64,000 bases of DNA, taken from contig NZ_BAGC01000112.1 in NCBI RefSeq assembly GCF_000308655.1, positions 91,040 through 155,039 of the forward strand, in the 5' to 3' direction. Shown here one piece after another: positions 61,700 to 64,000 of this stretch. The number at the start of each line of letters is the position of its first letter. Position 1 is the first letter of the stretch. The notes below the pieces were generated by a model. That model searched no databases. It was given only the letters and a program-made list of their open reading frames with translations, and had not been told where the DNA came from. This DNA comes from Nocardia niigatensis NBRC 100131 (lineage in GTDB: Bacteria > Actinomycetota > Actinomycetes > Mycobacteriales > Mycobacteriaceae). Both the position numbers and the translations under genes were made by a program.

Positions 61700-62170
61700 A
61701 TGGGTGACTGGCGGAACGACCGGATCGGCACTGCCGTGCGTGGGGCGAATCCGACGGTGATGCGCCGGCTGACCGCTGGGTTCGCCGTCATCGGCGACAC
61801 CCAGTTTCTGCCGGGGTACTCACTGCTGCTGACCGATGAGCCTGGGGTACAGCGCCTTTCCGAGCTGCCGCGACCGCGCCGGGCAGCGTTTCTCGCCGAT
61901 ATGGATCGACTGGGAGAGGCGGTCGAGCGGGCCTGTGCGCAACTGGATTCGGGCTTCCGGCGGGTGAATCTGGAGATACTGGGCAATACGGACCCGTTCC
62001 TGCACGTTCATGTGTGGCCGCGATTTGATTGGGAGCCAACCGATCTGGTGACCGGCCCGGTGTGGCTCTACCCGCGCGATCGGTGGACGGATGAGCGCTA
62101 CGCGCTCGGTACGAGACATGACGAGATCCGGCAAGCGATCACCAATGCGCTGGATGCACTGCTGGCCTGA
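61700..62170 (+). CDS. HIT-like nucleotide hydrolase
   Basis: 156 aa. FAVIGDTQFLPGYSLLLTDEPGVQRLSEL and VNLEILGNTDPFLHVHVWPRFDWEP are HIT-superfamily blocks. The active-site HxHxHxx motif is altered to HVHVWPR, with two His present and the third position Trp. It may hydrolyse or bind dinucleotides. GGGAG is very close to ATG 61700. Confidence 0.75.
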   Translation: MGDWRNDRIGTAVRGANPTVMRRLTAGFAVIGDTQFLPGYSLLLTDEPGVQRLSELPRPRRAAFLADMDRLGEAVERACAQLDSGFRRVNLEILGNTDPFLHVHVWPRFDWEPTDLVTGPVWLYPRDRWTDERYALGTRHDEIRQAITNALDALLA

Positions 62171-63023
62171 GATGGCTCGACCTTGGTCGAAATACGATAC
62201 GCTGCAACAGAACTCATTGCACGCATCCCTAGCCTGGTCGGCAGTGGCTGCGGACTGCCGCGCTCGGTGCGACGGCGGTGATCGACACCGTAGCGCGCAC
62301 AGTCACCTCCACCGTGCGCGTGCGGTGACCGCCCCGGTCTCGGGGCAAAAATCCAATCTCGGTGGCTGTGGATTCGTTCAGCCGCAACGCCTTTGTCATG
62401 GACACGGGCGCGGTGTCGGTGATCGCGACAGTGTCCTGACTGGGCCGCCTGACTTGCTCTCCCGCCTCGTTCTGGCCACGGTCAGCCCTTGCACCGAGGG
62501 TCTCCACGAGCGCGAGCCGGTTGTCGAAAGATCGAATGATGTAGTGATGTCGGTGAACTCGTTCTCCAATGCGAAGATGCCACCACCCCTGCGGAGTTGC
62601 GAGCCGCAGCTACCTCCGTCGTGGGCACGGCCAGGGTAGCGGAGCCGACGTTGGAGTCGCTGTCCGGACAACCAGGGATTCTGCTGTATCCGCTTGCGGC
62701 CTACCCGCTCGATCAGCGGTCGAACCATGCGAATGAGGTTGGTAGCCAGCGACTTCGACGTGCCGACATCGACCGGGCGGATCCGAATGACCGGTGGTTC
62801 TGTGGTGGCTCATTGAATCCGGATGTTGCTCGTCATGGTGATGCCGGTCGAGCTTCGGCGCATCCCGCGGTGGCCGGTACCACCAGGTCGGCATCCGACC
62901 GCGCGAAAGTGCTTCCTACTGTCGATCGACCGAATCGGCTGGGGCCAGTTTTTCCTGGGCACTCAGCCGGTTGGGGCGGAGTAAAATTCTCGGCGGGGTG
63001 GCTTCTGCAAAGGAGTACCGACA
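62171..63023. other. Gene-poor stretch
   Basis: About 850 bp with short, mutually exclusive frames on both strands and none recognised. The last 20 bp include AAAGGAG of the next gene. Confidence 0.4.
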
Positions 63024-63698
63024 ATGACCAGGTTCGTTCAGACGATCGAGTTCAAGACCACTCACATCGATGAGTTCAATGAGAAGCTCGACGCCTGGCT
63101 CGCCGCGACGGCGGGCAAACGCACAGCTCTCCGCGGTATGGAGGCCAAGGATCGCGACCATCCGGACACGTATCTGCAGATGGTCGAATTCTCCTCCTAC
63201 GACGAGGCGATGCAGAATTCCGATCTTCCCGAGACGACGCGGTTCGCCGAGGAACTGGCCGCGCTGTGTGACGGCCCGGCCGTCTTCCACAATCTCGATC
63301 TGCTGCGCGAGGACGACATGTCCGACGGCCAGGCGCGGAACCTGGTCGTGAAAAGCCTCGACAACCCCGACGAATCACGGCCCTTCGAATCCGGAACCGG
63401 CCGGATGGACCTGGTCGAGACACCGCACGGTCCCGTCGGCCGCGCCGTGTTCGAACCGGGCTGGCGCTGGTCACAACACGTCAAGCCGATCGCCGGAACC
63501 GACAGCTGCCAGGCCATGCACGTGGGCTACTGTGTGTCCGGCCGACTGCGGATCCAGATGGACGACGGTACCGAAAACGAAATCGGCCCCGGCGATTTCC
63601 TGTTCTGCCCACCCGGCCACGACGCGTGGGTCGTCGGCAACGAGGCGTGCGTGATGATCGACTGGGCCGGCGCGGCCCGGTACGCGAAACGAGGCTGA
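63024..63698 (+). CDS. Fusion of ABM-like dimeric alpha/beta-barrel domain and cupin
   Basis: 224 aa with AAAGGAG 8 nt before ATG. Residues 1-95 are an ABM-type ferredoxin-like domain (FVQTIEFKTTHIDEFNEKLDAWLA, YLQMVEFSSYDEAMQNSDLPETTRFAEELAALCDG). Residues about 120-220 are a single cupin (AVFEPGWRWSQHVKPIAGTDSC, HVGYCVSGRLRIQMDDGTENEIGPGDFLFCPPGHDAWVVG). The first cupin motif keeps one His and no clear Glu, so metal binding is doubtful. Both halves suggest ligand sensing rather than catalysis. Confidence 0.8.
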   Translation: MTRFVQTIEFKTTHIDEFNEKLDAWLAATAGKRTALRGMEAKDRDHPDTYLQMVEFSSYDEAMQNSDLPETTRFAEELAALCDGPAVFHNLDLLREDDMSDGQARNLVVKSLDNPDESRPFESGTGRMDLVETPHGPVGRAVFEPGWRWSQHVKPIAGTDSCQAMHVGYCVSGRLRIQMDDGTENEIGPGDFLFCPPGHDAWVVGNEACVMIDWAGAARYAKRG

Positions 63699-64000
63699 CC
63701 CCGAACCAACCCCGCCAACGGGCCGAAGTGGTCGTCGAGTTCGGCGACGCGCGGGAGCCGGCGCGCCGGATTTCGGCCCGACGGCGGCGGACCATCGGCT
63801 CGCCACGCAGGTCATCAACCGCAACTCGAGCGTGTCGCCAAAGGATCTGAAGCGGCCGCGCGACGAGCTGCTTCCACGAAAAGGCATGGCTACCGGCAAG
63901 AAAGGTGACTTCGACACATTCGCCGCCGGTTTGCCGGTAGCGGCTCTTGAACCAGTGTGCTGGACAGGTCAATGTCCACTCTCATGCTTCCCTGCTAGAC
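63699..64000. other. No gene recognised
   Basis: The window ends in about 300 bp without a supported gene. Confidence 0.4.

Overview
The window looks like chromosome from a mycolate-producing actinomycete, most likely Nocardia or a close relative. The evidence is the very high GC content with frequent GTG and TTG starts, an antigen 85-type mycolyltransferase, a PapA-like acyltransferase, a WS/DGAT-type acyltransferase, a Ddn-type F420 oxidoreductase, a GpgS-like glycosyltransferase, and KshA and HsaA steroid-catabolism genes with KstR-type operators. All assignments come from reading translations and motifs by eye; no database search was run.

Region 1 (1-12.5 kb) is well-kept chromosome. It holds the 3' end of a HoxX-like gene, a large LuxR-type ATPase regulator with a hexanucleotide repeat inside its coding sequence, a lipoprotein, an ABC exporter with its TetR regulator and a pair of palindromes, cytochrome oxidase subunit I with a tiny coupled membrane ORF, the divergent kshA/hsaA pair, and a paired SMR efflux system beside a MarR regulator.

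Region 2 (13-20 kb) is a four-gene translationally coupled operon: PapA-like acyltransferase, MFS exporter, GT39-like membrane glycosyltransferase, GpgS-like GT2. It is transcribed divergently from a secreted mycolyltransferase. Together these suggest assembly and export of an acylated surface glycolipid. No product is known from the sequence alone.

Region 3 (20-36 kb) mixes regulators (PucR, TetR, XRE), a P450 and an SDR. It also has a secreted GH1 enzyme, tandem universal stress proteins, an AI-2E family permease, a secreted T1-type RNase, and an OB-fold protein with an unusual C-terminal extension. Several gene fossils lie among them: a COG4705-like membrane protein, a GlxA-type regulator, a kinase-ATPase-LuxR protein and a flavin monooxygenase tail.

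Region 4 (36-42.5 kb) is a compact aromatic-catabolism operon. It encodes an extradiol dioxygenase, an FAH-type hydrolase, an acyl-CoA ligase, a DoxX-like protein and a flavin hydroxylase. Every junction is a 4-nt overlap, and a divergent TetR gene shares two TGACG-N4-CGTCA palindromes with it.

Region 5 (42.5-64 kb) is accessory, eroded DNA. It has integrase and Tn3 transposase remnants, a frameshifted galactan-exporter-like permease, small secreted proteins, orphan acyl- and glycosyltransferases and a copper-storage-like protein. At least eight copies of a two-hairpin intergenic repeat lie here, all in one orientation. This repeat family and the PapA/GT39 operon are the most interesting candidates for something undescribed.
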